Positions 35,990-46,317 of a stretch of DNA of 64,000 nucleotides are shown one piece after another. Positions within the stretch are counted from its first letter, which is position 1. The number at the start of each line of letters is the position of its first letter. The position numbers and the translations under genes are program-made. The stretch lies in NCBI GenBank assembly GCA_031265355.1, contig JAISCT010000035.1, positions 1-64,000 of the forward strand, given 5' to 3'. The notes below the pieces were generated by a model. It was not told the origin of the DNA. It did no database searches and worked only from the letters and a program-made list of their open reading frames with translations. This DNA comes from Oscillospiraceae bacterium (GTDB lineage: Bacteria; Bacillota; Clostridia; Oscillospirales; UBA929).

Positions 35990-38900
35990 GTGAAAAAGCG
36001 GAACTTTTTAAAGAAGATCTTGTCGGTAGCTCTGGTGGTATTTCTCACTTCATCGTCCTTTGCGACGGCTGAGACCATGGTTGAATTTTTACAGCGTTCG
36101 GAAGGTTCTGCTCTTAACGACGACGGTACTTTTACGGTTACAGCCAGTTATAGCAACAACACATCCAAGGCAATAGAGGGCGGCTTTTTCATCCTCGCCG
36201 CTTACAACGGCAGCGGGGTCTTGCGCTGCCTTGAGAAACAGGATTTAACAGCCGCCGTCGATGAAACCGTGGAAACCACGTTCGACCTGGCGGTTACACA
36301 ATATCCGGTCGGCGAGTATTCCTATAAAATATTTTATTGGGACAGCGATTTAACGCCGCTGACAGAGCTCGAGACCGCGTTGGAAAATCTGGCGCTCAGG
36401 CGTGCGGGGTATCAGTCCGATGCGGTTGACGAGTTTAATACGGTCACCCTCGTTTCGGACGGCATTGTCAGCGATCCGAAAGTGAACAGTTTCTCTGACG
36501 GCTCCTGGACAGCCGTCACCCGGTATTATCGGGAATGGATCTATGTCGACCTGGGCGAACCGACGGCTCTGAGCAGTGTCGGCGTGGACTGGGGCGCCAG
36601 CTACGCTGTCAGATATCAGATTCAAACGTCGGACGACGCGGTGAACTGGACTTCGAGAGTGCATAAGGGCAGCAACGCTTATTCCGGCGGCGGTGGCGGT
36701 ACCGCAAATGCGCTGGGCACGCCCACGGCCCCTTGGGCGGGCGAGCGCCAGACCGACGATATTGCGGATGATGTCACCGCGCGCTATGTTCGCATCCTTT
36801 GCGAGAGCTGCTCGGGCGGCGCGTCGGGCGAGACCTATGTGATCGACGGCATCCAGGTGAATGGCCATTCCGTTGACAAATACTACGCTCTGGACGGATT
36901 TGACAGCTATTGGAAAAGTGAGTCCGATGGCCAAGAGTGGGTTTATGTCGATCTGGGCGCGGACAGCACCCTCTTGGGCGCCAAAGTGGTCTGGGGCGGA
37001 AACTACGCCACGGATTATGAGATTCAGATTTCCGGCGACGCCGAAACCTGGACGACCGCGGCCACGGCAAGCGGAGCGGGCGACAGCGCGGTGTCTTCTT
37101 CTCTGCATGGTTCGGCGCGCTATGTGCGTCTGCTTTGCAATGCGTCTTCTGGCAGCGGCTACATTGTCAAAGAATTCGAAGTATACGGATGCAATGATCT
37201 GGATTACGAGCTGGAACCCATGCCGGCGCCGGACGCCGACGGTACACAGCAGCTGCGCGGCGGAAACTGGAAAGTAGAACGCGCATCCGAGGTCAGGGCC
37301 GACGGCTTTGCACTCTCGCAGACGGGCTTTGACGATGCCTCCTGGCTGCCCGCCACGGTGCCGTCAACTACACTGGCGTCCTATATCAACGCGGGCGCCG
37401 TTCCGGACCCGTACTACGACATGAACAACGAGACGATTTCCGACACCTTCTTCACCTCGGATTTCTGGTACAGAAATTCATTTGAGATTCCCGCGTCCCA
37501 GCAGGGCAAGGATGTTTGGCTCAACTTTGACGCCATCAACTACCGGGCCGATGTGTATTTCAACGGGTATTTACTGCCCAATGCCCTGAGCCACCGTACA
37601 AGATCCATTGAAGGCGGTTTTATCCGCGGTAAATTTGACGTGACCGACTACGTGAAGTTCGGCGGCAAGAATTATCTGGCGGTCTTCATTCAAATGAACG
37701 ACACCCCGTGGTGCTATACGTATACCAGCCCGTATGTTTCGGCGCCCGGAAGCATCGGCGGGGCCACGACCGTCGGCGCATACATCACAAGGTATACCAC
37801 CCAGCAAGGTCTGGCCTTCGGACCGTGGCCCAACGGCGGCAATCTTGGCATAGACAATCCAACCTTCCATGCCGCAGCCGGGTGGGACTGGATGCCCACC
37901 ATACGCGGCCGTGACACCGGCATCTATCGTGACGTTTTCCTCTCCTATACCGGCGGTGCAGAGATGATTGACCCCTGGATGGTCACCGACCTCACCATTG
38001 ATGAGTTGCCGGCGGAGATCAATGTTACCCCGCTTGACGTAACCGGCGCCGTGGTGACGCAGCCCGAGGGTCAGAACAGCACAAGTCTTGACCAAATTTT
38101 CGACAATGATATGAGCACGTATTGGCTTGGCGACAACAGTGTGGAAAATCCGGCGTTTACGGTTGCCCTGCCCGAAGAGATTACGACCAACGCGATGTTG
38201 ATCGACTGGGGCGAGGTGGAACCGGCGGCGGCCTTTGAGACGCAGCACGCCGAAAAGTTTACGCTTGAGGTTTCGACGGATGGAGCCACATGGGAGAATT
38301 ATGGCGCGTATCCGGCGGGCACTTTGAATTGGTTCGGATATCTGTTTCCCTATCCGGCGGACCCGGGTCCGTCCTCCTATGACGGCGCAATCAACAACAA
38401 TCTGGTTCCTGGACCGAATGGCAATCTATATGGATTTTTGGCCTTCGACGTTCCGAAAACCTTTCAATACCTCCGGTTTACGACGTTGGAGAAATTGACC
38501 AGCGTGAACTCCGGCCAGGGAATTGTTGCGCCTAAGATCAGGCAGATTAATTTCTATGCGGAAACGAGAACCGAGATTGAAAGCGCGACGCTCCGCAATT
38601 ATGTGTTGCATGACGAACAGGCCGACCTGATATTTAAGACCGAAGTGAAGAACAATACGAACGCCGCTGTGGACGCGACGGTCAGCGGCGTGATCACTCC
38701 GGGCAATCTGCTCTTTACGAAGACAGTATCTGTACCGGCCAACCAGACGGTACAGGTGGACGTCGAAGATATTATCATGCGTGATCCGGACCTGTGGTGG
38801 CCCAACACTTACGGCGACCAGCCGCTGTACACGGCGGACGTGCAGTTGAAGCTTGGCGAAACCGTATCGGATGTCAAGTCCTTCAAGTTCGGCGTGCGCG

Positions 38901-40597
38901 AGTTCAGCTATCCCATCGACGGCGGCCGGCTTGGCATTTATTGTAATGGCGCCTGGATCATCGCCAAGGGCGGCAACTGGGGTATGGACGACGCCCTGCA
39001 GATGGACACGCCGGAGAGGTATGACGACAAGGTCCGTCTGCATGCGGAAGAGAACATGACCATGATTCGCAACTGGGTGGGCCAGACCAACAACGACGCC
39101 TTCTACGACGCCTGTGACAAGTACGGCATCATGGTGTGGGACGACTTTTGGCTTGCCAATCCCTATGACGGCCCCGACCCCAAAGACCGCGATCTGTTCA
39201 GCGAGAACGCGGTGGATAGGGTAAAACGCACCCGCGCCCATCCTTCTCTGACAGTATACTGCGGACGCAATGAATCGAACCCGCCAAACGATCTGATTAA
39301 CAGTCTGACCAATATCGTCGACACAAATGACGGCACCCGCTTCTATTTCAGCAACTCGGCCGGTTCTCCGGTGGGCAGCGGCGGCGGCTATTCGCTCGCC
39401 GATTACACCGCTGCCGGCAGTTCTCAGGGCCCGAAGAATTACTTCAACGATGTCTCGAGCAGTGTGCTCCGCAGCGAACGCGGCATTCCGAACGTGCCCT
39501 CCATCCAGAGCATTCAGAAGTTCGTCAAGGAGGAAAATCAGTGGCCGATCAGCGACGTGTGGGGGCATCATGACTGGACCTACTTTATGAACGGCCCGGC
39601 CAACACCTACATGAACGCGCTGAAGTCCTATATGCCTGCACTTACCTATACCTTCCCGGCGGCCAGCATTCCGGGCGTCAGCGGTCAAAATCCCGATCCT
39701 TTGCTTTCTGCCGTCCAGGATTACAAAAACACTTTCACCCCCATGCTCCAAGAGCTGGCCGATAAGTACACGCTGGAAGACTTCCACGACGCGGCGCAGA
39801 TGATCAATCTGGAAAACCACAAGGCGCTGTTTCAGGCGCTGACGGTGACGCGCGCCAACGGCCTGCTGATGTGGATGAGCCAGTCCTCGTGGCCGAGCTT
39901 CATGTGGCAGACTTACGACTACTATCTGGATACCAACGGCGGCTATTTCGGCACCAAAGCCGGCAATCAGCCCACGCAGCCCGTCTGGGATCCGCGCAAC
40001 GACAATATCACGCTGTGTAACTACACGCCCCAGCAGTACACAGACGTGACGACAGCGCTGACCATTTACGACTTAAACGGCAATGTCGTAACGGTCGAAA
40101 CTTACGACACGCCCAGTCTGGCGCCGGGCGCCTATGGCGTGCGGCTCGACACCATCACCGCCAAGATGGCGGATTCCCCGACCGACATGGTCTTCATCAA
40201 GCTGGTTCTCAAGGACGGTGAAGGCAATGTGTTGGGCGAGAACATTTACTGGCACAACAAAACAACCTATCTGGCAAACCAGGCCCTGACCACGCTGGCC
40301 GATGTGGATCTCACCGCAACCGCTTCGCAACGGAGTGTGCTGGCAAACGGCAATGTTGCGTACACGCTCACCATCCAGAACGAAACCGCCGTCCCGGCTG
40401 TGCAGACCCGGATCCGCACCATCAGTGAAGTCACCGGCGAGGATGTCCTCCCCGCTTTCTACAGTGACAATTACTTCACGCTGATGCCCGGCGACACAAA
40501 GGTAATTACGGTGGAATTCAGTCCAAAATATCTTGAGGGCGGCGACAAGCGGTTTGAGCTCAGCGGCTGGAATACCGTTGTGAAAACAGTTGCATAA
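35990..40597 (+). CDS. Secreted GH2 exo-beta-glycosidase (beta-mannosidase / exo-beta-glucosaminidase type)
   Basis: The 1535-residue exported protein starts at GTG 35990, which follows AAAGGAG with a 7-base gap and gives a clean signal peptide (about 1-27). The FLWD-type module is here at the N-terminus (36076-36390), followed by two discoidin-like domains (about 130-400). The GH2 sugar-binding domain follows (about 415-650; GGNWKVERA, FWYRNSFEIP, YFNGYLL). A discoidin-like domain is inserted (about 680-860) before the immunoglobulin-like and TIM-barrel domains. Likely catalytic residues are Glu1095 (YCGRNES) and Glu1163 (RSERGIPN). The barrel resembles exo-beta-glucosaminidases and endo-beta-mannosidases more than beta-galactosidases. 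In this locus it could remove the beta-mannose of an N-glycan core; that is inferred. Confidence 0.85.
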   Translation: MKKRNFLKKILSVALVVFLTSSSFATAETMVEFLQRSEGSALNDDGTFTVTASYSNNTSKAIEGGFFILAAYNGSGVLRCLEKQDLTAAVDETVETTFDLAVTQYPVGEYSYKIFYWDSDLTPLTELETALENLALRRAGYQSDAVDEFNTVTLVSDGIVSDPKVNSFSDGSWTAVTRYYREWIYVDLGEPTALSSVGVDWGASYAVRYQIQTSDDAVNWTSRVHKGSNAYSGGGGGTANALGTPTAPWAGERQTDDIADDVTARYVRILCESCSGGASGETYVIDGIQVNGHSVDKYYALDGFDSYWKSESDGQEWVYVDLGADSTLLGAKVVWGGNYATDYEIQISGDAETWTTAATASGAGDSAVSSSLHGSARYVRLLCNASSGSGYIVKEFEVYGCNDLDYELEPMPAPDADGTQQLRGGNWKVERASEVRADGFALSQTGFDDASWLPATVPSTTLASYINAGAVPDPYYDMNNETISDTFFTSDFWYRNSFEIPASQQGKDVWLNFDAINYRADVYFNGYLLPNALSHRTRSIEGGFIRGKFDVTDYVKFGGKNYLAVFIQMNDTPWCYTYTSPYVSAPGSIGGATTVGAYITRYTTQQGLAFGPWPNGGNLGIDNPTFHAAAGWDWMPTIRGRDTGIYRDVFLSYTGGAEMIDPWMVTDLTIDELPAEINVTPLDVTGAVVTQPEGQNSTSLDQIFDNDMSTYWLGDNSVENPAFTVALPEEITTNAMLIDWGEVEPAAAFETQHAEKFTLEVSTDGATWENYGAYPAGTLNWFGYLFPYPADPGPSSYDGAINNNLVPGPNGNLYGFLAFDVPKTFQYLRFTTLEKLTSVNSGQGIVAPKIRQINFYAETRTEIESATLRNYVLHDEQADLIFKTEVKNNTNAAVDATVSGVITPGNLLFTKTVSVPANQTVQVDVEDIIMRDPDLWWPNTYGDQPLYTADVQLKLGETVSDVKSFKFGVREFSYPIDGGRLGIYCNGAWIIAKGGNWGMDDALQMDTPERYDDKVRLHAEENMTMIRNWVGQTNNDAFYDACDKYGIMVWDDFWLANPYDGPDPKDRDLFSENAVDRVKRTRAHPSLTVYCGRNESNPPNDLINSLTNIVDTNDGTRFYFSNSAGSPVGSGGGYSLADYTAAGSSQGPKNYFNDVSSSVLRSERGIPNVPSIQSIQKFVKEENQWPISDVWGHHDWTYFMNGPANTYMNALKSYMPALTYTFPAASIPGVSGQNPDPLLSAVQDYKNTFTPMLQELADKYTLEDFHDAAQMINLENHKALFQALTVTRANGLLMWMSQSSWPSFMWQTYDYYLDTNGGYFGTKAGNQPTQPVWDPRNDNITLCNYTPQQYTDVTTALTIYDLNGNVVTVETYDTPSLAPGAYGVRLDTITAKMADSPTDMVFIKLVLKDGEGNVLGENIYWHNKTTYLANQALTTLADVDLTATASQRSVLANGNVAYTLTIQNETAVPAVQTRIRTISEVTGEDVLPAFYSDNYFTLMPGDTKVITVEFSPKYLEGGDKRFELSGWNTVVKTVA

Positions 40598-40621
40598 GTT
40601 TCACTCTTATTGATTTTGATA

Positions 40622-40667
40622 GCAAGTAAAAGCGCCGTTTTGTGAGAAAAACAGCGCTTTTGCTTGC
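40622..40667 (+). terminator. Repeated stem-loop terminator, copy 2
   Basis: A 20-bp stem (40622-40641 with 40648-40667) has one mismatch and one wobble pair. The left arm is nearly identical to copy 1 at 35733. It lies 24 bases after the GH2 stop. The T-run is weaker than in copies 1 and 3. Confidence 0.75.
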
Positions 40668-40675
40668 TTCAAGAA

Positions 40676-40730
40676 AGTTAATACAAAATTGAATGCACGA
40701 CTTGCAATTTCAACATACAATACAGATAAC
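40676..40730 (+). promoter_or_regulatory. Conserved upstream element, copy C (before GH38)
   Basis: Bases 40681-40722 match copy B at 38 of 42 positions, again with transitions only. It begins 9 bases after the repeated terminator, so a terminator plus promoter pair separates units here as it does at 35733-35931. The GH38 start is 179 bases downstream. The region between (40731-40909) holds no recognisable gene; a 12-codon frame at 40779 preceded by GGGGGG is a possible leader peptide, but weak. Confidence 0.65.
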
Positions 40731-40909
40731 TGACCATTCTTTTCGAACGTTTCAAGCTTTTTGCTTATTGGGGGGTGAATGGATGTAAGAGCCTGCAGCA
40801 GCGTACATACTTACTAATGTCACGCGCCCGGCGGGAATGTGCACCCGTGCAGGCGCCGGCACAACAAGCCCAACTGAAAGAAAGAGAAACTGAAAGAAGG
40901 AGAAGGTGC

Positions 40910-43900
40910 ATGAAGGTGAATCCTCGAATCTGCAAACGCATCGGCGCCCTTTTGGTGTGCGTCTCACTGTGCGTTTCCCTTGGTGTGACAGCCCAGGCCG
41001 TCACGCTTGACAAGAGCTTCCAATTCTATATGGTTCCAAACAGCCACCTTGACACGTCGTGGCAGTGGCCTTTCCAGTACACCGCAGAAAATCTCCTCCG
41101 CACGATGTACTACAACTTCACCCGTTCGCTGGACGGGAACGAGAATTATGTCTTCTCTACCTCGGCGTCCCAGCACTACAAATGGGCCAAGGATTACTAC
41201 AACGAAAACTACTACAGCTCCGCAACATCCAGTAACGACGTGCATTACCAGCAGATCTGGAGTCGAATCCAAGAGCTCGTCGCCGACGGCCAATTGGACA
41301 TTACCGGCGGCCAGACGGTCGAGCCAGACACGAACACGCCGTCCGGTGAGGCGCAGGTCCGTTCCGTGCTCATCGCCGATCATTTCTTTGAGAAAGAATT
41401 TGGCACGGATAAAATCCCCATCACGGGCTTCCTGCCGGACTGCTTCGGCTTCACCGGGCAGTATCCGCAGATCTTGCTGAAGTCAGGCATGAAGTACTTC
41501 GTCACCAGCAAATTGAACTGGAACGACACCAACAGAAACCGCGACTCCGACTTGTTCTACTGGCGCGCACTTGACGGAAAGTCCAAGGTCATATCCTATG
41601 TCCTCTCCAAGGACTACCCCTCGACCGACTGGAACGCCAGCTCGGTGCAAACCGCGTTTGATCGCAACTGGCAGAGCGGCAAGTCGACGAACGTCAAGCG
41701 CGCCATGGGCTTCTTCGGAAGCGGCGACTCCGGCGGCGGTCTTCCGTATACGGCCAACCCGTCCGGCGGCAACAGCTACGCCGCGCCCGCGACGCTCAAC
41801 AACTCTTCCGCCGCGACCGTCACGATGGCGACCTGCACGCAGTTCTTCCAAGATGTGGAAGATGATATCGCCGCCGGCGCCAACGACGAAGCGCTCCGCT
41901 ATGTTGACGGCGAGATGTACCTTGAGTACCACCGCGGCACCTACACATCGTGGTCGCGCATGAAGCGCTACAACCGCAAGACCGAGATCATGGCGGAAGT
42001 GGCGGAAAAGGCCGCGACGGCCGCGTACTACACAGGGTCCATTGCGGACAACGGCGCCGACGAGGTCATGTATGCCTGGGATAAAGTCACCATCAACCAG
42101 ATGCACGACGTCCTGCCGGGTTCCGCCGCCCCTTACCAGTACTACGTCGCGTTTAACGACCATGAACTGGCGCAGAACCTCCTTACGAGCGTCCAGCGCA
42201 ACGCTCTTATCGCGCTGGCATACCGTGCCGACACCCAGGTTTCCGGCAAGCCCATATTCGTCTATAACCCGCTTTCGTGGGAGCGCTCCGGCGAGGTTTC
42301 CGCCGTCCTTCACTATGACGGCGATCTTCCGACGGCGGGCATCGTTATCTATGACGGCGAAAAAGCCATATTCCCATCTGGCATCGTCCGTAGCGAGGAG
42401 CAGGGCACGCTGACCGTAACCTTCGCGGCAAGCGCCGTGCCGGCCATCGGCTATAAGGTGTTCAATGCGGTCGAAAGCGACGCGTTGGCGCCGGCCTCCG
42501 ATCTGAAGGTGAGCGGCTGGGTATTCGAAAACGATGCCCTCAAGATGACCATCAACCCGGCAACCGGTTATATATCAAGCCTTATCAACAAAAAGAACGG
42601 CGTCGAGTCGTTCGCGCAGGGCGTCGGCACCGAAGGCGGCGAGCTGCACGTGTACAACGACACCGGCGGCAGTTCCTGGCCGGCTTGGGATCTGGTCGAC
42701 TCGCAAGTCAACAAAGAGCCCGACACGATTCTGGACGAGGCGCCGATTTCGCTTGAAATTGTCGAGAACAACGCCGAAAAAGTCACCATCAAGGTGGTCA
42801 AAGGGTACGATCAGGCCATCGTCACGCAGTATTACACACTCCGTGCCGGCGAGGACAGCGTGGAAGTCAAATTGGCGGCCGATTGGTTCGAGTCGAACCG
42901 TTTGCTGAAAGTTTCCTTCCCGATCAACGCTTCCGCCGAAATGGCTACATACGAGACGGCCTACGGTTCGCTGCAGCGCCCGACGACCCGCGACACGTCG
43001 TTTAGCCGCGCCCGTTTCGAAGTGCCCGGCCACAAGTATCTCGACATCACCGACGAGAGCGGCGCGTATGGCGTTTCCATTATGAACGACGCCAAGTACG
43101 GCTTCGACTCTCTGAAGAAGACGGTAGGCGGCACGACGTTCGTGCGTTCGCGCATATCTGTCGTTCGCACGCCGCAGTCCGGTCCGCTTTCCGCGTCGGC
43201 ATACGGCCCCAGCCCGGCGACCATCGACTCCGGCCCGATGGAGTTCGTCTATTCCATTTATCCCCACACCGGCAGCTGGGAAGACGCCAAGTCCGTCAAC
43301 AAGGGCTTTGAACTCAACTACCCGCTGACGGCTATCGAGGCCCAAAAGAGCGAGGGCGTTCTCGGCTCGTCGAAGTCGTTCGCCTCGTCCGACAAATCCA
43401 ACGCCATCATCACCGTCTTCAAGAACCAGAACGACAAGCCGGACGATCCCAACACGATCATCCTGCGCCTGTATGAGTCCAGCGGCCGCGACACCGGCGG
43501 CGTCACAGTGACGCTGCCCGGCAGCGTGCTGACCGCCAAAGAAGTCAACATGATAGAGCACGACTACGACCCGGCGTACACGGCGGCCTACGGCGTGGGC
43601 GGCAAAGCCATCGCCATCAACGGCGACAAGATTACATTTGACCTGGGCAAGTACGAGATCCTTACCGTCGAGCTTACATTGGCGCCGGCCGGTCTCGCGG
43701 CCATGCCGGAGATCAAACAGGAAACCGTCGCTCTCCCGTATGACCTGCAAGGTACGTCTCCGAACGCGAACCGCCGCGCGGGTTTCTTCCAGGGCAGCGG
43801 CACCACCGCAAGCCCCGGCCTCTCGATGCCGGACAACAACTGGGAGTCCGAGATCGACTACCAGGGCATCAAGTTTGACCTGGCGGAGGCCGACGAAAAG

Positions 43901-46231
43901 AACCTCGTTTCCGCGACAGGCCAGACCATCGACGCCGGCGTCACTGACTACAGCAAGCTGTTCCTGGTCGGCGCGGCAGCCGGCACGTCGGCTGTTTCCG
44001 GCGATTTCCGCGTGAATTACGCGTCAAAAGCCTATCTCCAAAACGGCAAAAGCATTCCTTTCGGCGAAGCTGTGGGCGAGACGGTTGACGTATGGTACGA
44101 TTATCTCGCGGACACGGACGAAGAGAGCCTCGTGATTGTGGCCTCCTATGACGCCGAAGGCCGCCTGGCCGCCTTTGAAACGGCGGCGGCGGCGCCGTCC
44201 GGCGGCGAGCTGCGCGGCGCCGTACCGAACGTCGATATCCCAGACGAAACCGCCGCTGCGAATCTTTTCATCTGGGATTTCGCGACATATGTTCCCGTTG
44301 GCCTGGAAGAGATTTCTCAGACCGAGACGATCCGCTTCGACGGCTGGATCACCGATCTGTCCGGCTGGAACAAAGACGCCTGGATCGACACGAAGCCATA
44401 CGTCTACGATACGATCGTGCACGTGAACGACCACTACCACAGCAGCACCGGCACGGGCAATTCGACCGAGGCCATGACGGTGGACAACTACCTGTTCGCC
44501 TACTCGGTAGGCCTTGTGCCTGACCGCATCGTTGAGAGCATCACCCTCCCGGATCAAAGCGGCATCAAGATCGCCGCGATGACGTTTGCGGGGAGCGACG
44601 TCGAAGATTTCGGCTGGGTCTATGAGCCGGGCAACGAGCCCGAACTCGTAGCTCCGCTCGCACCGCAGAATGTCAAAGCGACGCCGGTGCACAACGCGAC
44701 GCAGCAGGGCGCCGACATCCTTGTCACTTGGGACGCCGATCCGGATGCTCTGAAGTATATGGTCTACGCCTCGACGGATCCGAACTTCACGCCGAGTTCC
44801 GCCACGCTGGTTTCGAACCAAGGCAGCAACCCGAGCTACATGTACCATTCATATGGCAAGCTTGAGACCGCCGGCCCCATAGTCTACTACTTTAAGGTAG
44901 TATGCATCGGCAGGAACACGATGACGTCCGAAGCGTCGGACGTCTCAGGCGGTGCCGAGATCACGTACATCAACTACACTTGGTCAGTGGGTACGTCCTC
45001 TGCCAGGGTGAACGCCGGTCAGCAGCAGTCAAACGAGCAAGCCTACAAGGCTATCGACCAGAACCTATGGACCGGCACGGGCGACAAGTGGTGCAGCACA
45101 GCGGTCAGCAGCGGCGGCTGGCTCAGGGTCGACCTCACCGGCACGGCCGGCAAGACGGTGTCGCTCAACCGCTTTATACTTGTAAACTGCAACATTCTTG
45201 AGGGCTACGGCAACACGCGGGATTATAGAATCTACTACAGCACGATGGACGACCCGGGTGCCGGCACGAAAAACCCCGGCGACAACTGGAATTTGGCCGT
45301 GCAGGTTACGGGCAACACCGATACGATCTGCACCCACGACCTGACCACACCGGTCGAGGCGCGGTGGGTTATGCTGGTCGTAGACGCCGGCGACGGCGGT
45401 GGCAACACAGTCCGCCAGTACGGATTCTTCGCCCTCGGAAGACCGGATTACACGGCTGTCTCGAACGCGCTGAACACCAGGATCACAGCCACCGCCACTG
45501 ACGGCGGCGCGACGCTCGAAGCCGGCTATGAGTACTACAACGCCGACGGCAAGACCGAAGGCGCGACGCAGTTCAAATGGTTCAAGACGGTGAGCGGCGT
45601 GGAAACGGCCATATCCGGCGAGATCGGCAAGACGCTCAACCAAACGACGGCGGAACTGGCTGCGGTATCGTCATACAGAGTCCAAATCACCGTTTATGAC
45701 GACGACGGAGCGCAGGGCGGAACGGCCAGCGCGTCCCTCGGCACCTATACCAACGTGCTGGTCGGCGCCGCGGTGCTGAACCAAACGACGCCCAACGGAA
45801 GTGCCGCCAGCCTTGTCGACGGCGACACCGGCAGCAAGTGGGACGCGCCGACCAACGCCACGTACGCTGGTTACCAAGGCCCGCTGCCGCATATCGCGAC
45901 GCTTGACATGGGCGCTGCGAAGACTGTCCGCAACATCCAGGTGTGGAACGCCAATTCGGCCGCCACGCAGGATTACGACGCCAATCCCCTCATTCCGACG
46001 AGGGACTTCGACATCGAGTACGGCACAGATCTAGAAAACCTGACAAAGAAGGAAGTGCGCGGCAGCACGGACGCGATAGCAACTGTCGACCTTGGCGGCC
46101 CAACCCCCGTCCGCTACGTCAAGATAACGGTCATCACGCCGAACTCAGGCAGTGCCGAAAACGGCTTTGATGTCGACTATCAGTCCGTCAGGATCCTTGA
46201 GCTTCAAGCAAATCAGTTCTTCCTCGACTAA
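40910..46231 (+). CDS. Secreted GH38 alpha-mannosidase with discoidin and FN3 domains
   Basis: This 1773-residue exported retaining alpha-mannosidase has a signal peptide at about 1-29. The start ATG 40910 follows AAGGAG with a 7-base gap. The GH38 zinc and catalytic residues are visible: His46 and Asp48 (SHLDTSW), nucleophile Asp177 (LPDCFGFTGQYPQ) and His399 (NQMHDVLPGS). TSKLNWND and RALDGKS are further landmarks. The central helical and beta domains run to about 930. Then come the FLWD-type module (about 44000-44320), a jelly-roll-like region, FN3 (about 1250-1350), discoidin (about 1360-1510), an Ig-like domain, and a last discoidin (about 1615-1770). GH38 enzymes trim alpha-1,2/1,3/1,6-mannosides. 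Export is unusual, since many bacterial members are cytoplasmic. It heads the third unit. Confidence 0.92.
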   Translation: MKVNPRICKRIGALLVCVSLCVSLGVTAQAVTLDKSFQFYMVPNSHLDTSWQWPFQYTAENLLRTMYYNFTRSLDGNENYVFSTSASQHYKWAKDYYNENYYSSATSSNDVHYQQIWSRIQELVADGQLDITGGQTVEPDTNTPSGEAQVRSVLIADHFFEKEFGTDKIPITGFLPDCFGFTGQYPQILLKSGMKYFVTSKLNWNDTNRNRDSDLFYWRALDGKSKVISYVLSKDYPSTDWNASSVQTAFDRNWQSGKSTNVKRAMGFFGSGDSGGGLPYTANPSGGNSYAAPATLNNSSAATVTMATCTQFFQDVEDDIAAGANDEALRYVDGEMYLEYHRGTYTSWSRMKRYNRKTEIMAEVAEKAATAAYYTGSIADNGADEVMYAWDKVTINQMHDVLPGSAAPYQYYVAFNDHELAQNLLTSVQRNALIALAYRADTQVSGKPIFVYNPLSWERSGEVSAVLHYDGDLPTAGIVIYDGEKAIFPSGIVRSEEQGTLTVTFAASAVPAIGYKVFNAVESDALAPASDLKVSGWVFENDALKMTINPATGYISSLINKKNGVESFAQGVGTEGGELHVYNDTGGSSWPAWDLVDSQVNKEPDTILDEAPISLEIVENNAEKVTIKVVKGYDQAIVTQYYTLRAGEDSVEVKLAADWFESNRLLKVSFPINASAEMATYETAYGSLQRPTTRDTSFSRARFEVPGHKYLDITDESGAYGVSIMNDAKYGFDSLKKTVGGTTFVRSRISVVRTPQSGPLSASAYGPSPATIDSGPMEFVYSIYPHTGSWEDAKSVNKGFELNYPLTAIEAQKSEGVLGSSKSFASSDKSNAIITVFKNQNDKPDDPNTIILRLYESSGRDTGGVTVTLPGSVLTAKEVNMIEHDYDPAYTAAYGVGGKAIAINGDKITFDLGKYEILTVELTLAPAGLAAMPEIKQETVALPYDLQGTSPNANRRAGFFQGSGTTASPGLSMPDNNWESEIDYQGIKFDLAEADEKNLVSATGQTIDAGVTDYSKLFLVGAAAGTSAVSGDFRVNYASKAYLQNGKSIPFGEAVGETVDVWYDYLADTDEESLVIVASYDAEGRLAAFETAAAAPSGGELRGAVPNVDIPDETAAANLFIWDFATYVPVGLEEISQTETIRFDGWITDLSGWNKDAWIDTKPYVYDTIVHVNDHYHSSTGTGNSTEAMTVDNYLFAYSVGLVPDRIVESITLPDQSGIKIAAMTFAGSDVEDFGWVYEPGNEPELVAPLAPQNVKATPVHNATQQGADILVTWDADPDALKYMVYASTDPNFTPSSATLVSNQGSNPSYMYHSYGKLETAGPIVYYFKVVCIGRNTMTSEASDVSGGAEITYINYTWSVGTSSARVNAGQQQSNEQAYKAIDQNLWTGTGDKWCSTAVSSGGWLRVDLTGTAGKTVSLNRFILVNCNILEGYGNTRDYRIYYSTMDDPGAGTKNPGDNWNLAVQVTGNTDTICTHDLTTPVEARWVMLVVDAGDGGGNTVRQYGFFALGRPDYTAVSNALNTRITATATDGGATLEAGYEYYNADGKTEGATQFKWFKTVSGVETAISGEIGKTLNQTTAELAAVSSYRVQITVYDDDGAQGGTASASLGTYTNVLVGAAVLNQTTPNGSAASLVDGDTGSKWDAPTNATYAGYQGPLPHIATLDMGAAKTVRNIQVWNANSAATQDYDANPLIPTRDFDIEYGTDLENLTKKEVRGSTDAIATVDLGGPTPVRYVKITVITPNSGSAENGFDVDYQSVRILELQANQFFLD

Positions 46232-46242
46232 AAAGCAAGCGG

Positions 46243-46277
46243 TCAGCCGCCGGCGCGTTCGTCGCGCCGGCGGCTGA
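46243..46277 (+). terminator. Stem-loop between GH38 and the pseudo-gluzincin genes
   Basis: A perfect 15-bp G/C-rich stem (46243-46257 with 46263-46277) on a 5-base loop is followed by a broken T-rich stretch. It may terminate part of the GH38 transcript or protect its 3' end, lowering expression of the five genes downstream. Confidence 0.55.
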
Positions 46278-46317
46278 TACTCCGTGTTTATTATTGAAAA
46301 GAAGGATTGCCATCATT

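Noticed and set aside
40779-40817. Leader peptide before GH38
   Set aside because: The 12-codon frame has its purine-rich tract too close to the ATG and no stem pair showing attenuation.
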